Source: Rhynchopus sp. YZ270_cl-10 (lineage: Eukaryota > Euglenozoa > Diplonemea > Diplonemida > Diplonemidae). From it: a stretch of DNA of 64,000 nucleotides. The position numbers were made by a program, and so were the translations under genes. The notes beneath the pieces were generated by a model, which made no database searches, was not told the origin of the DNA, and saw only the letters and a list, made by a program, of their open reading frames with translations. Positions 38,791 to 49,050 of the stretch are shown here, piece after piece (within the stretch, counting starts at the first letter, position 1; the number at the start of each line of letters is the position of its first letter). The stretch is taken from assembly GCA_964035575.1 (NCBI GenBank), contig OZ037884.1:186001-250000 (forward strand). The letters are read 5' to 3'.

Positions 38791-40279
38791 CCAGGTCCTT
38801 CAGCAGCACTGCGACCAGCGCATTAATCAAGACGACGCTGATGGGGCATCCTTGGAGGATGCCGTTCGTCACTCTGAACGGGGTACCCACGCCAAGTGGA
38901 AGCTGGAACCTACGTTGAAGTTGCTCGTACATGGTGCGGAGCGGCTGCAGAATGCGGGGGTGTAGCCCAAGTCGTGCTGCGAGCTCGAGGGTAAGCTTCT
39001 GGGGAACACGGTCAAAGCATTTAGCAAAGTCAAGTGCCAGGCCGTACAGCGGTTCTCCGCCAGACAGTGCGTCTTCCAGCTGCGTGCAGATGTCGAACAG
39101 GACGTTGTGAGCCCCGTGGCGAGGGCGGAAGCCGTGTTGGTCCTTGTGAATCCAGGTTTCTTGCCACTTCTGGATGCTACGTACTCGTGCTGACGCCCAG
39201 AGTCTGTAGACGCTGCTCGTCACGGTGATCGGGCGGTGGTCCAGCGGGTCCTTTCCCTCTCCCTTTGGAGTGAGAGTCACAAGCGCAGTGAGCAACGCTT
39301 CAGGCCACGTGCCGGATTCTTCGATCTCGTTGAACGTTTTGGCAAACGCATTCAGCAGGACCACAGGAAGGCGCTTCAGCTCACCCATGCGCCACCCATC
39401 GACACCACATGCGCCAGACTTCTTCTTGCTCTGCAGAACGCGGTCCAGGTCCTCCCCAGTGAGAGGGAGCAAATCCATGTTGTGCTTCGCTACATGTTTC
39501 CCAAACACAGCATCAAAGTCGTCATACTCCGGTTCAGGGCACTCGCGGTAGAGCTGGAATACCGATTTCCACTCTTCCTGGAGGATGGCATCCATCTCTT
39601 GTGCGTTGGCCGTCAGGGTCCCGTCTCTTCTAGCCACAGCCACCAGATCGTCCGGCAGGGTACCCCTGCAGAAGGCCGTGAGCTTCTTCCGGTCCACGTC
39701 GAAGTTGTGCACTGCCTTCAGTTTCTGTTGACTTTCCCTGTAGACTCGATTGTCCCTACCCAGGTCACTCGCCAGTGTCGCAGAGGTAGTGTGGAGGTCC
39801 TCTGCTAGCGCCTGCTGCTCTGCTATGCCCAGGGGAAGGTCGTCCACAGACAGGTCACGCACGCGCAGTTCCTTGCATTTTCGGAGTGTCGATGCCCACA
39901 GGCAGTAAGTCTTGTGCTCCAGCACGGTGAACCCCCCATTCGCCAGTCTCTTTAGTTGAATCTGGAGCTCCAGAGACATATTCGCCAGGCGGGCCAGCTC
40001 CACCTGCCGAGGGGGTGCTGCACCTGTCGAGTATTTCGTCGTCGGGGCTGCGATCGTTTTCTGCACCGGCTGCCTCACCTCACCACGGCCACGGTGGCCA
40101 CGATTCGTGGGGATGCCATCGTCTCTCGCACACAGAAGTAGGTACTCCTCACTAGCCTGCGACACCGCATTCCACATGTCATGTACGTCCAGACGTGCTT
40201 CAGCTTCGTGGAAGCCCTTCGCAGCCAGGAGAGCGGCGCATTGTGCTGATCTCTGCACACTCAGGTCAGGCTTCACCAT
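38726..40279 (-). CDS. LINE ORF, N-terminal part through RT palm
   Basis: First in-frame ATG at 40279. The open frame begins slightly upstream without an ATG, so the true start may be lost. The first ~170 residues are Ala/Arg-rich with no recognised domain. RT fingers and palm begin near residue 280 (LTGEDLDRVLQSKKKSGACG). The frame leaves the RT consensus at about 38775-38800, just before the YADD box, where the + 1 alternative frame carries on. One indel is therefore the main visible lesion. Confidence 0.75.
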   Translation of the reverse strand: MVKPDLSVQRSAQCAALLAAKGFHEAEARLDVHDMWNAVSQASEEYLLLCARDDGIPTNRGHRGRGEVRQPVQKTIAAPTTKYSTGAAPPRQVELARLANMSLELQIQLKRLANGGFTVLEHKTYCLWASTLRKCKELRVRDLSVDDLPLGIAEQQALAEDLHTTSATLASDLGRDNRVYRESQQKLKAVHNFDVDRKKLTAFCRGTLPDDLVAVARRDGTLTANAQEMDAILQEEWKSVFQLYRECPEPEYDDFDAVFGKHVAKHNMDLLPLTGEDLDRVLQSKKKSGACGVDGWRMGELKRLPVVLLNAFAKTFNEIEESGTWPEALLTALVTLTPKGEGKDPLDHRPITVTSSVYRLWASARVRSIQKWQETWIHKDQHGFRPRHGAHNVLFDICTQLEDALSGGEPLYGLALDFAKCFDRVPQKLTLELAARLGLHPRILQPLRTMYEQLQRRFQLPLGVGTPFRVTNGILQGCPISVVLINALVAVLLKDLDSCKNTCSRTRTTSPSCHGSR

Positions 40280-40349
40280 CGACAGATCCTTCGGCACAAC
40301 AAATCGGTAGACTAGTTGTGTGAAGGCAAAGAAATAAATTATTTCATAA

Positions 40350-40792
40350 TACCGTCTTTTGAAAAATTATGGACCAGAAAAATAGGTCCATAAAAAAAAA
40401 AAAATCCCAAAAAGTCCATAATTGTTCTGGTCCATCATTGTTCTGGTCCATGTTATTTCTGGTCCATCTGTGTTAGGCTTTTTTTTTGAACTTGTCCATT
40501 TTCAGACCCATTCCGAGCTTTCGGTACCGCACGTTGGCGGGGCATCTCGGCTTATATGTGGGCCCGGTAGACCCATTCCGAGCTTTCTCCCCACACAAGC
40601 GGTCGTCGCACGCGCTTCGCGCGCGCGACTCCCTGTCAAAATTCTGGACAAGTACAAAAAAACCCCACACATGTGTCGGACCAGAAAAATTGGTCCATAA
40701 AAAAAAAAAATCCCAAAAGGTCCATAATTGTTCTGGTCCATCATTATTCTGGTCCATGTTATTTCTGGTCCATATTTTTTCAAAAGACGGTA
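40350..40792. mobile_element. TIR element, TACCGTC ends, 443 bp
   Basis: Ends TACCGTCTTTTGAAAAA and TTTTTTCAAAAGACGGTA, extended by arrays of ATGGACCAGAA / TTCTGGTCCAT on both sides. The centre has CCATTCCGAGCTTTC twice and the palindrome GCGCTTCGCGCGCGCG. It lies only about 50 bp from the LINE 5' end. Confidence 0.75.
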
Positions 40793-41367
40793 TTATACAT
40801 TTTCTAAACAAGAAAAGAAGGCAAAGAGGGTGCAAAAAAAATGGACCCTTTGCTTTAGAAATAAAGAAATATACACCCCCTCCTCACCCCCAGTGTTGGC
40901 ACAGTTGAGTACAGGGCTGTATAAAACAGGTGTATAAACTGTACTAAACTTGGTTGCTGTATTAAACCCACACCGCCCCCATTCCCTCCTCCCCTTCCCC
41001 CCCCCCTAAAACACAAGAAGAATCTTAGAACCTTAGAAGAACGATCCCCTCATTCTTTTTGTATGGAAATACAGAAGAAAAAAATGAGGGGGGAAAGACA
41101 GGGATAGGAGTTTCCTTCTCCAAGCTTCCACCGATTATTATTTATTACCACAACGATGATCACCTTGTAAAAAGGACAAGATTCTGTACTCACACAAATT
41201 TGGAAATGAAAAGAACCCTCTCTCCAGCATGCAAAGGCACATAAGGCATAAGGCAACACTGACATTCACCCCCCTCCCCCCTTTCCATGTGAGTAGCCTT
41301 ATTGCTTTGCAGGACACAGCTTTTTTTGAAGAAAAACACAAAGTGGTCGTGTACTTTTGTTTTTTTT
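40793..41367. other. 3' flank of the cyclase-like gene, no further gene
   Basis: C-rich and A-rich runs. No structured repeat recognised. Confidence 0.45.
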
Positions 41368-43410
41368 TTAGGCAGCAAAATTGGTCTTTCTCCGCTTCTT
41401 CAAATCTCTGTTAGCCTTGTTTTCATAGTCAGCCCAACCAACATATCCCCGAAAGTACTGTTCAGGGAGCACATCTGAAGTGGTTGCCTGCAACTGCGCC
41501 TTTGCGAGCGTTTCAAGCCGCTGAAAATCTAGCTCATTTGGGTTTTTATCTCTGCAGGCTGCAAGCTTTTCGAGACATCCGGTCCATTCCCCGACACGGA
41601 AGTCGTCGAAGGCGGCTTCGTACACTTTCTGCAACCCAAAGGCACCTAGCTGAAAGAGGTTGACGGAGTAGATGGTTATGCACAAAAGCGAGGTGATTGC
41701 TTCGGGGTCGTGCTCTGAACCATCTGAGTGATACGGAACGACATCTACGGGACGGCAAATCATTCCGTTCTGTGCAGCCGCCTCAGTCAACCCTTCGGTA
41801 ACAAGAAGAGGCGAAAAAATGCTTTCACACAGCTCCGACAATCGTGACACCATTCGTACCGGCGCTCCGACATGATGATACTTTGCCGTCGAAGCTGAGA
41901 GAGCATTGGCCCGGTGTACCGGACCACATGCCGCCGTACAATTCCATGCTGTTTGCTTCACTAATAAACGCGAGGCGCTCACAATGCATTTTGCGCATGC
42001 ATTAGGCCCCTCCCCATATGAATCGTCACTCCCTTCCCAACAGACTACCATAGCATCGCCAGCTAATGCAGAGATTTCTCCTTGAAGGCGTAGGACTGCT
42101 TCGGAAAGATCTGCAAAAATTTCGCAGGATTTTTCAAGACGGATGAACGGAAATTTCATGCTTAATCTCATAAATGTGGCAAGAATCGGTGGGGGTAATG
42201 GTGCGGCATTAAGAGTGTTTCTGAAGGAAGATTGGCTAGAGTGTGAGGAGGTGTCCTTAGGTGAGTCTCCTGGGTGTGGGATGGAGACAGATCCGCTCAT
42301 CCAATCAGAGGTGCGTCTCACAAACGTCACCGAATTTCTTTTAAACCTCGTCTGTTGCACCCGAACCGCGTTGGTCGGATCTGCGTCTTTATCCGTGCCC
42401 TCAATTTTTCGTTTATTATCTCCCTTCGATTTGGTCATGCTTGCCTTCGCAATTCGCCCTGCAGTTGCCGAAACTCCTATCCCAAAAACAGCTTCGATGG
42501 ACCGTCGCGCCTCAGTATAGTTCCCTTCTTGCATCAACAGCAACGTGCTTGCAATCAATTCCTGCCTTTTCAAGAGCAACCTTGCGTAGACCATCCCTTT
42601 CCAATGGGGTGCGAGCATTGCCATGAGCAGGGCGCTGAATACACAGAGTTCGATGACTTCTTTGCCAGGCGCGTCGCCGTCTCGGAGAGGAGAAGGTAAA
42701 GTAGAGTCGGGAACCAACCCTCCGGTGGTTCTGTGGACACAACTTATGCACAGGGAAATTCCGCAGAGGAGAACCAAAAAATCGGGCAGCGGGCGTTTTC
42801 CGGATACTATCGCTGTTTGAACCAACCCCAAATGTGCGATCCACAGAGAATACCGCCAATGCAATAAAATGTCCACAATGCATATTAACAATGCGACAAA
42901 CAGAATCAACCCTGTTAAGTCAAGCGATGTCGTCAAACCACGTCGCGAAGCGATGATGAACACTGCAGTAGTAACGGTCAAAAGCGAGGTACTCAAGAAC
43001 GGCAGCATGCAAATTTTTCCAAGACAATCAGAGGTAGCGTCTTCAAGAAAGGCGATCGAAGCGGCGAAGGCGGCACCACCGATGCAAATTATTGCGAAGG
43101 AGATGGAACGATGATTTGCCTTTCTGATATGATGAAGATGCTCTGTATGATCCTGACGGTCGAAAACCGCAAGAACCTGATCAAGGGTTGTCGCCCCGGT
43201 GTACGCCCCATCAATGACAGTCTCGCTGATCACAACGCCCTCATAAAAGGAGAAGATGCGGCCTATGTCGTTCACGACAGTCCTATCGTGTTGTTCGTGT
43301 GTGTCGTCGCTGAAGGCAGCATCGCTTCCTTTGTCATCGTCGTCATCTTCGATAGGTTGCAACCCTTGAGGGGTCAATGGATTATCAGAGAAGTTTACAG
43401 ATCGTGGCAT
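41368..43410 (-). CDS. Membrane protein with degenerate class III nucleotide-cyclase domain
   Basis: 680 aa, ATG at 43410, single exon. Residues 1-100 are hydrophilic and acidic. About 105-300 hold six hydrophobic helices (for example SISFAIICIGGAAFAAS, LTGLILFVALLICIVDI, FLVLLCGISLCISCV). Residues about 400-560 resemble a class III cyclase: LAGDAMVVCWEG matches the second metal-site block (GD kept), and AACGPVHRANALS with YHHVGAPVRMVSRLSEL matches the GxxxG...VGxxVNxAxRL block. The usual first metal Asp is not in its expected place, and the usual VN is VR, while the following Arg-Leu is kept. I infer a weak or inactive pseudo-cyclase, possibly a regulatory partner. The tail of about 110 aa ends basic (KKRRKTNFAA). 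Expansion of adenylate cyclases is known in kinetoplastids. Confidence 0.75.
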   Translation of the reverse strand: MPRSVNFSDNPLTPQGLQPIEDDDDDKGSDAAFSDDTHEQHDRTVVNDIGRIFSFYEGVVISETVIDGAYTGATTLDQVLAVFDRQDHTEHLHHIRKANHRSISFAIICIGGAAFAASIAFLEDATSDCLGKICMLPFLSTSLLTVTTAVFIIASRRGLTTSLDLTGLILFVALLICIVDILLHWRYSLWIAHLGLVQTAIVSGKRPLPDFLVLLCGISLCISCVHRTTGGLVPDSTLPSPLRDGDAPGKEVIELCVFSALLMAMLAPHWKGMVYARLLLKRQELIASTLLLMQEGNYTEARRSIEAVFGIGVSATAGRIAKASMTKSKGDNKRKIEGTDKDADPTNAVRVQQTRFKRNSVTFVRRTSDWMSGSVSIPHPGDSPKDTSSHSSQSSFRNTLNAAPLPPPILATFMRLSMKFPFIRLEKSCEIFADLSEAVLRLQGEISALAGDAMVVCWEGSDDSYGEGPNACAKCIVSASRLLVKQTAWNCTAACGPVHRANALSASTAKYHHVGAPVRMVSRLSELCESIFSPLLVTEGLTEAAAQNGMICRPVDVVPYHSDGSEHDPEAITSLLCITIYSVNLFQLGAFGLQKVYEAAFDDFRVGEWTGCLEKLAACRDKNPNELDFQRLETLAKAQLQATTSDVLPEQYFRGYVGWADYENKANRDLKKRRKTNFAA

Positions 43411-44771
43411 GGTTACAGTAGAGAGGGAGAAGAAGAAGAAATGGGAGGACTTGAGGGTTTGAAAGTTTGTTTTGTATTTGTTTTTTGTTTTTAGGGGGAG
43501 GAACGAATGGGTGGGATGGAGTGAGATGGAAGAAGAGTTAAAGAGAAATTATTCTAATGTGAAGGTCTGTTCTGAAAGACGGAGAAGAAAGAGAGAGAAA
43601 AGATTAAGATGGTGTGGCTAACTCCAAAAATAAAGTGTAATTTTTGTACTTCTTTTGTACTTTTTTTGTATACCCTAAAAAAGGGGTTTTTTTTTATTTT
43701 TGGTACCAATTCGTACTTTCCCAATCGCCCCAAGTCATGGCACCCAAAAGTTTCTGGCGAAGCCACGGTACGCAACATTTCTGAAAAATGTCGACATAAA
43801 TTGGCACTGTCGTTGGTAATTATCGTCAGTTCCGTAAATTTTACCTAGTATTTGTAAAATGGTGGGTCACAACATGCAGCAAAGTTCACAGCTATGCAAA
43901 CTGCCCCCACGTTCACCTTGCACTTTACCTTCAGTGGTCAAGTACTGACCATATTTTACACCAAACCTGAAAATGCCCTGTAAAAACTGATGCATGCATT
44001 TTAGGTCAAAAATACTCATTTCTCAGCGCAAAGTGACCCCATCACAGCACGCACGGACTCTCGAGAATCGAAGAAGAAAAAAATTCCCCATTTTTTTGTA
44101 GGCCAAAAAAAATTTCCCCCCCGACCCTGACCCCCAAAAAGCTTATACAGGGAAATAATTTTTCGCGAAAAACACCCCCAAAATAAAGTGTAATTTTTGT
44201 ACTTCTTTTGTGATTCTTTTGTGCTGTTTTTGTACTGGATTTAGCCACACCATAAGATATAATTTTTCAATCGAAAGATGGAGTTTTATCCACCAGCTTC
44301 AGAGAGAAAAAAAAATCCTCACTCAATCCTTCACTCCCTAAGCTGCGCTTAGAGGAAAAAGAAATATGGTATATTGGGTCCCATATAAGGGGTTTCGTGG
44401 TGGGGTTGAGGGTTAAATTTTTTTGTGGGGATATGGGGTGGGAGGAGGGGTTGGGATTGTGTGTGCTGTGGGGGGGTGGATTGGGAGGGGAAAATGGGGG
44501 CACAGAATATTCTAGAGAATGGCCTGAGGAGAGAAAGGGAGGGAAAGACTTTTTTTTTTGAAATAAAACAAAAAAAAAAAAAAAAAGGGAAAACTCTTAC
44601 CTCTGCTCAGGAAAGACAGGGTGCGGCCAAAAAAAAAAAAAAAAGATACTTATAAGATGAATTGCGGCTCTCGTGCTATACACATCTTTTAAAATAAAAG
44701 TTGAAAAGGCAAATGATAAGCCTCTCTCGTTTATATACATCGCATAATAAAAATGGTGTCGCGTACGTTTT
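43411..44771. other. Intergenic with duplicated segments
   Basis: AAAATAAAGTGTAATTTTTG with TACTTCTTTTGT occurs at 43627 and again at 44179. GCGAAGCCACGGTACGCAAC with ATTTCT at 43756 recurs at 49497 and, reversed, at 2737. No gene. Confidence 0.55.
44654..44744 (+). repeat. Type B repeat and a second hairpin
   Basis: AAGATGAATTGCGG, CTCTCGT, GCTATACACATCTT, then AAGTTGAAAAGGCAAATGAT, AAGC, CTCTCTCGT, TTATATACATCG. Confidence 0.65.
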
Positions 44772-44922
44772 ACGGTGACCCCATAATTAAGGCCATTTCG
44801 TCCAAAGTGAGCTTAATTAGAGGGCATCGTAAATAAAAGTCCGCCGGAATCGCGTTTTTTTTTACCACTATTTACAGGCCGCCTTTTGGCAGCTGAAAAT
44901 GCGGCCTTAATCGTTCACCGTA
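44772..44922. mobile_element. MITE, TACGGTGA ends
   Basis: TACGGTGACCCCATAATTAA with GGCC, and the inverse GGCCTTAATCGTTCACCGTA. 151 bp. ATAAAAATGG flanks both sides loosely. Confidence 0.7.
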
Positions 44923-44983
44923 ATAAAAATGGGCGTAATATACGCAGCCGGTACTGCCATCAAGCAAAGAAAAAAAAGTTCAT

Positions 44984-45020
44984 AAGATGAACCTAAGCCT
45001 CTCGCTTGCTTAGTCACCTT
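44984..45020 (+). repeat. Type A hairpin repeat
   Basis: AAGATGAACCTAAGC, CTCTCGCTT, GCTTAGTCACCTT. Confidence 0.8.
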
Positions 45021-45159
45021 GCAGCAAAAAAAAACAAAAACAAAACAAAAAAAAAGCAAAAAAGCCAAAGAGGAGGTGTGACAGAAGCCCTTAAATTCAA
45101 GACACTTTCTGTTTCAAAGAAAGTAGGGGAGAGAAAGATGAATTCGGCAAAACAAAGAG

Positions 45160-45240
45160 AAGTTGAAAAGTGCAAAAACGCCCCACCGTACACCGGACGC
45201 AGACACCGTTTCCCCTAAGGGGTTATTGAACCCCAGAGAG
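45160..45240 (+). repeat. S-type repeat, long form
   Basis: GAAGTTGAAAAGTGCAAAAA, CGCCCCACCGT, CGGACGCAGACACCG, then GGGGTTATTGAACCCC. Confidence 0.7.
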
Positions 45241-45353
45241 CACTTCACTAACAACAAATGGAGAGGAATCACAGGTCACAGGTACGCACGTGATGCCCCA
45301 GTCATAACAATGATTTTTTATTTTTTTTGAAATCACCTTTTAATACTATTATC

Positions 45354-45458
45354 ACAGTAAGACAAGTAAGATTAGCGACCAAAAAAGTCGCCAATTACAA
45401 GAAAAAACCCCCCAAAATCCGCCAATATTATTTGGTCGCCAAGTTTCTTGTCCTACTG
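45354..45458. mobile_element. Tc1/mariner-type MITE
   Basis: CAGTAAGACAAG and CTTGTCCTACTG ends, TA on the right. GGCGACCAAATAATATTGGC is shared in inverse orientation with the MITE at 18042. Confidence 0.65.
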
Positions 45459-45782
45459 TAATACCGAAAGAATGGAACTGCCCAGTGCGCTTCCCCCTTT
45501 TTTTTCCAAAAAAAAAAAAAATTCTGAGGAGACCTCACACCCCACAGGTCATTTTTTTTTGATCGTACAGGGAATATGTGCTGGGGAGGGAGGAGGGGGT
45601 CAGGTCGTTGGCTGCTGCTTCGCTAGCTGGGGTCTTCACCAAAAACTGAGTTAATATTTTCAATCGAAAGATGTCCATCAGCGTCGTCTCCTCTTTTTTT
45701 TTGAAAAAATCTTTTGTTTTTTTTTTTTTTTTTTTGCAAAAAAGTAGGGTACAGCGAAAACGAAACAAACGTAAAAATTGTC

Positions 45783-45818
45783 TTGAAATACAACAGCCCT
45801 CTCGTGGCTGTGTACCTC
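45783..45818 (+). repeat. Type C hairpin repeat
   Basis: TTGAAATACAACAGCC, CTCTCGT, GGCTGTGTACCTC. The best-paired C copy (ACAGCC with GGCTGT). Confidence 0.85.
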
Positions 45819-46726
45819 TATACAAGCGAAGTGGATGTAGGTGCAAACTCTTGCAAAAGGGATGTGGGCACATCGAAGTATTATAGTATAGTGATTCATA
45901 TGTCGGCAGACGAGAAGTGATCGGTGGTACCACTTTTGTGCTGTCGCAAGGTAAACGTCACAGACGCGTTGCAAGGGGGAACAAGAAGAGCTTGGTAAGT
46001 GAGAACGTTTTGATTTTTTTGTTTGTTTGAAATCTGTCTCTTACGTCTCTTCATCGAGATCAGTTGTTGTGGGATGATAAAAAAAAAAAATATAGAATCA
46101 GACTTCAGGGTAATTTTTCGTTTTGCAAATGTGTTGCACCCTTTTTTCCCCTCCCTGTATGAGTGTAAGTGGTGGTACAACAAATACTGGATGACAAAAG
46201 AAGCGTGGAGTTCACACAAGAAAAAAAAGCGAGGTGCCTACACGTCATCAATTTTTCAAGAAAAAGAGAGAAAAAAAAAGGAGAGAAAAAAGGGGGGGCA
46301 ATTTGCAGTCACGTACCTTCCGTCGATTCTATTTCCTCCAATGCTTGGTATGATATTATATAAAAAATATAAAAATCTGTGAGATGGGTTTGGGGAGTGT
46401 GTACAACAACCGTAAAGTACATGGCTTTGACCTGTGGTTTTTCTTTGTAATTTCGCTGTTGGCTTTACGGTGAAATCACAAACAAGTCGAGTCATGTACT
46501 TCACCGTCGCGTAGTGTAGTGAAGAGTGGCTACGGAACGCACAGGACACACACAGCACATTTTTCAAGGGGCCACTATTTAGAGCTAAGTAAGGGTGTGT
46601 GTGAGAGGGGGTGATTCTTTTGCTGCTTTGAAGCAACATCAACGATGAAGGATGAAAATATGAAATAGATAAACTGACTTCTGAACCAGGGCCTTATATA
46701 GGGAGTGTCTTGCGCGAGGAAATCGC

Positions 46727-46763
<37 letters not shown>

Positions 46764-46775
46764 AGAGAGAGAGAG
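45819..46775. other. Spacer with one inverted repeat
   Basis: 46411-46510 holds CCGTAAAGTACATG and CATGTACTTCACCG arms around GGCTTTACGGTGAAATC. No gene. Confidence 0.5.
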
Positions 46776-46825
46776 AAGTTGAAAGTGCAAACGCCTCACC
46801 GTTCATCGGCGGATAGAGGGCATTG
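46776..46825 (+). repeat. S-type hairpin repeat
   Basis: After poly-A and (GA)n: GAAGTTGAAAGTGCAAACG, CCTCACCGT, TCATCGGCGGATAG. The 3' end has diverged. Confidence 0.75.
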
Positions 46826-46847
46826 AAAAAAATATATCTACTTTTTA

Positions 46848-47926
46848 CATACAATGCAACGAGGCCGAGTCGGCCTCGCCAAGGCCTGAAAATAAATACT
46901 CAGGCGTGCCTGAGGCGTACTCGGGATTAGTTACGTTTAAGTACGCCTCAGGCACGCCTGAGTATATTTATATTTCTTACCAGCATTTTGGTCATGAACA
47001 AAAAAGTATTTACCCCAAATTTTGTGGTTTTTGATTCAGAGGTAGCAAAATCTTTCAAATGCGGGGTCGCACGATGAAAAATGTGCCTCTGGGCCGAGCG
47101 AGTCGAAAAAATGAAAAGGGTTCGCTAAGCCTTGGTGCTGATGATATATATTTTGGTGGTACCTTCGGGTATTTCATTGATTCAAGAATCATTGGAAAAC
47201 AAATTTCGGGGGTGCTTTTCGACTGGGTCCCTTCGAGGCCCAACTTGATGCAAGATGGAAGAGGCTGGATCCTCTAACACTAGAGAGATCCCATCGAGAT
47301 CCCAGAATTTTACACAGGCCTCCTTGATCCACAGACCACAGCTCTATTTTTAGTACAACTATGGGGTGACCAAAGGACTTTTTTATACATACCCGAGGTA
47401 TGACTCATCTTCTGCGAAGCCTCTTTTTAGGAGGCAGTTTACTGTAAGCAGATATTTTCCCACTAAAAATATCTTGCGACCCCGCAATTTTCTCAGCAGG
47501 ACACCGAAATTTTATTTCAGCACATTTCAGGGGCGGAGGAAATACATGGCATGCCTTAGAAACGTGATGACCTGTGCGTAATAATTTTATATATCAGCAG
47601 AAATATGAAACCGGGTATACTTTCCCCTGGTTTTTGGTACAAACTTAAAGTCACGCATTTTTTGCTAAAAAAATTGTCCGACCCCGGAATTTTTTCAGAT
47701 CGCTCCGGAAATGCATCAGAGGCCCTTTTTGCGGGGAAAAAATACACACCAGGCGCCTGAAACGCAAGTATGCGTTGATATATACTCAGGCGTGCCTGAG
47801 GCGTACTTAAACGTAACTAATCCCGAGTACGCCTCAGGCACGCCTCAGTGACGCCTCAGGCACGCCTCAGATATATTTTCCAGATACGAGTATTTTCAGG
47901 CGTACCCGGCCTCGTTGCATTGTATG
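46848..47926. mobile_element. 1.1-kb TIR element, copy 2
   Basis: Nearly identical by eye to the element at 11875, same orientation. Ends CATACAATGCAACGAGGCC and GGCCTCGTTGCATTGTATG. Flanked by TTTTTA on both sides (46842-46847, 47927-47932). A few substitutions and short deletions separate the copies. Confidence 0.85.
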
Positions 47927-48103
47927 TTTTTAGGATTTTGAAGAAGGAAAAAAAAAACGTTTTGTACGGGATCCCAGTGTTTATTTCAAGGGGGGAGTTT
48001 GTCACGCAAAACATTTTACACAGGCCATATCCTAAATCGGGATTTTTTTGGAAAATTTTCAAAAACTGGATCCAGAATTTTTCTCCGGGAAAAAATTTTT
48101 TTT

Positions 48104-49050
48104 ATTCCTACAAGCGTAGCTTAACCCTTTCGGGACCAACTACATATATATATGTCATTTTTTTATTTTTTATTTACGACCCTTCCTAAAAGTACCAGGG
48201 AGACGATAACTAGGTCAATTCATGCTTCAATGGACTCAGGGGCGTTGCCCTCTTGAAAAATACGTCATAGTCGATAAAAGAAGATGCTCTCCTAATATCG
48301 CAGCGTGGTTTCTCAGAAAAACCCCTTTTTTGAAAAACGCGTTTTTTGGCGTTTTTTTGAGAATTTCTACAGATGAGTGCCCTGGACCCGCGGGTGGATG
48401 AAAAATCAAAAATTTTGGACATCACAAAAATTTTGGCTCCAATGGACTTATTGGGGTTATATAGCCCCAAAAATAATGTTTTTTATCATTTTATGGGCAC
48501 AGGGGCACCCTCTCTCCGCTCATCCCTCCGCGACCCCCCACAACACCCCAAAACCCAGATTTTAACTCTTTACCCACAATTACACAATACTAACACCTTT
48601 TCACCCATTTTTTGACACTTTTTTGACACAAAATGACCTCTCATCCTGTGAAAAAGGGTGAGCTGAAGGTGTGGTTGCTGGGCATAGGGGTCAGGACACC
48701 TATTTTGCAATTTTTACCCTATTTCTGGGTATACGGGCCCTATACCCACAGTGTAATAGCAGTTTTTCAAAAAATCATTTTCTCACATACATTTTGACCC
48801 TCTGAGCCCAAATGAGTCCATTCCAGCATGAATTTTACACTTTCTCGACGTTTATCCCTACTTAGGTCACTTTTTGCATTAATCCCCCAAAAACAAAAAT
48901 TTTAACTTTTTGGCTCGGTCCCGAAAGGGTTAAAGGAGAAATAGTTCCTCAGATACGGTCGCCAATCACCCCTCAAACAGGGTAATTGTGCAATCAACGA
49001 AAAAACCTTTTTTCCTTTTACTTACCTATCAGAGTTACTATTTTTCCAGA
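48104..49050 (-). repeat. Type I repeat, reverse, split by a TTAA element
   Basis: CCTACAAGCGTAGC then, after the insertion, AGGAGAAATAGTTCCTCAG, CGGTCGCCAATCACCC and GTGCAATCAACG. Reverse complement of the copies at 17863 and 32797. Confidence 0.8.
48125..48929. mobile_element. piggyBac-like non-autonomous element (TTAA duplication)
   Basis: 805 bp with perfect 13-bp inverted ends CCCTTTCGGGACC and GGTCCCGAAAGGG, flanked by TTAA on both sides (48121-48124, 48930-48933). TTAA duplication and CCCTTT-type ends are characteristic of piggyBac. The interior has only short open frames, hence probably mobilised in trans. Confidence 0.85.

Larger units (their letters stand above)
36906..40297 (-). 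mobile_element. Non-LTR retrotransposon (LINE), one frame break
   Basis: About 3.4 kb of reverse-transcriptase coding sequence in two overlapping frames. RT blocks in order: ACGVDGWRMGELK, DHRPITVTSSVYRLW, QHGFRPRHG, LALDFAKCFDRVP, GILQGCPIS and, in the next frame, YADDITLLS. A C-terminal CCHC-type finger (CPLC, then HLLWTCP) follows. No endonuclease domain is visible at either end; the 5' end is probably truncated. The 3' end runs into a type A hairpin module. Orientation matches the host genes. Confidence 0.85.
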
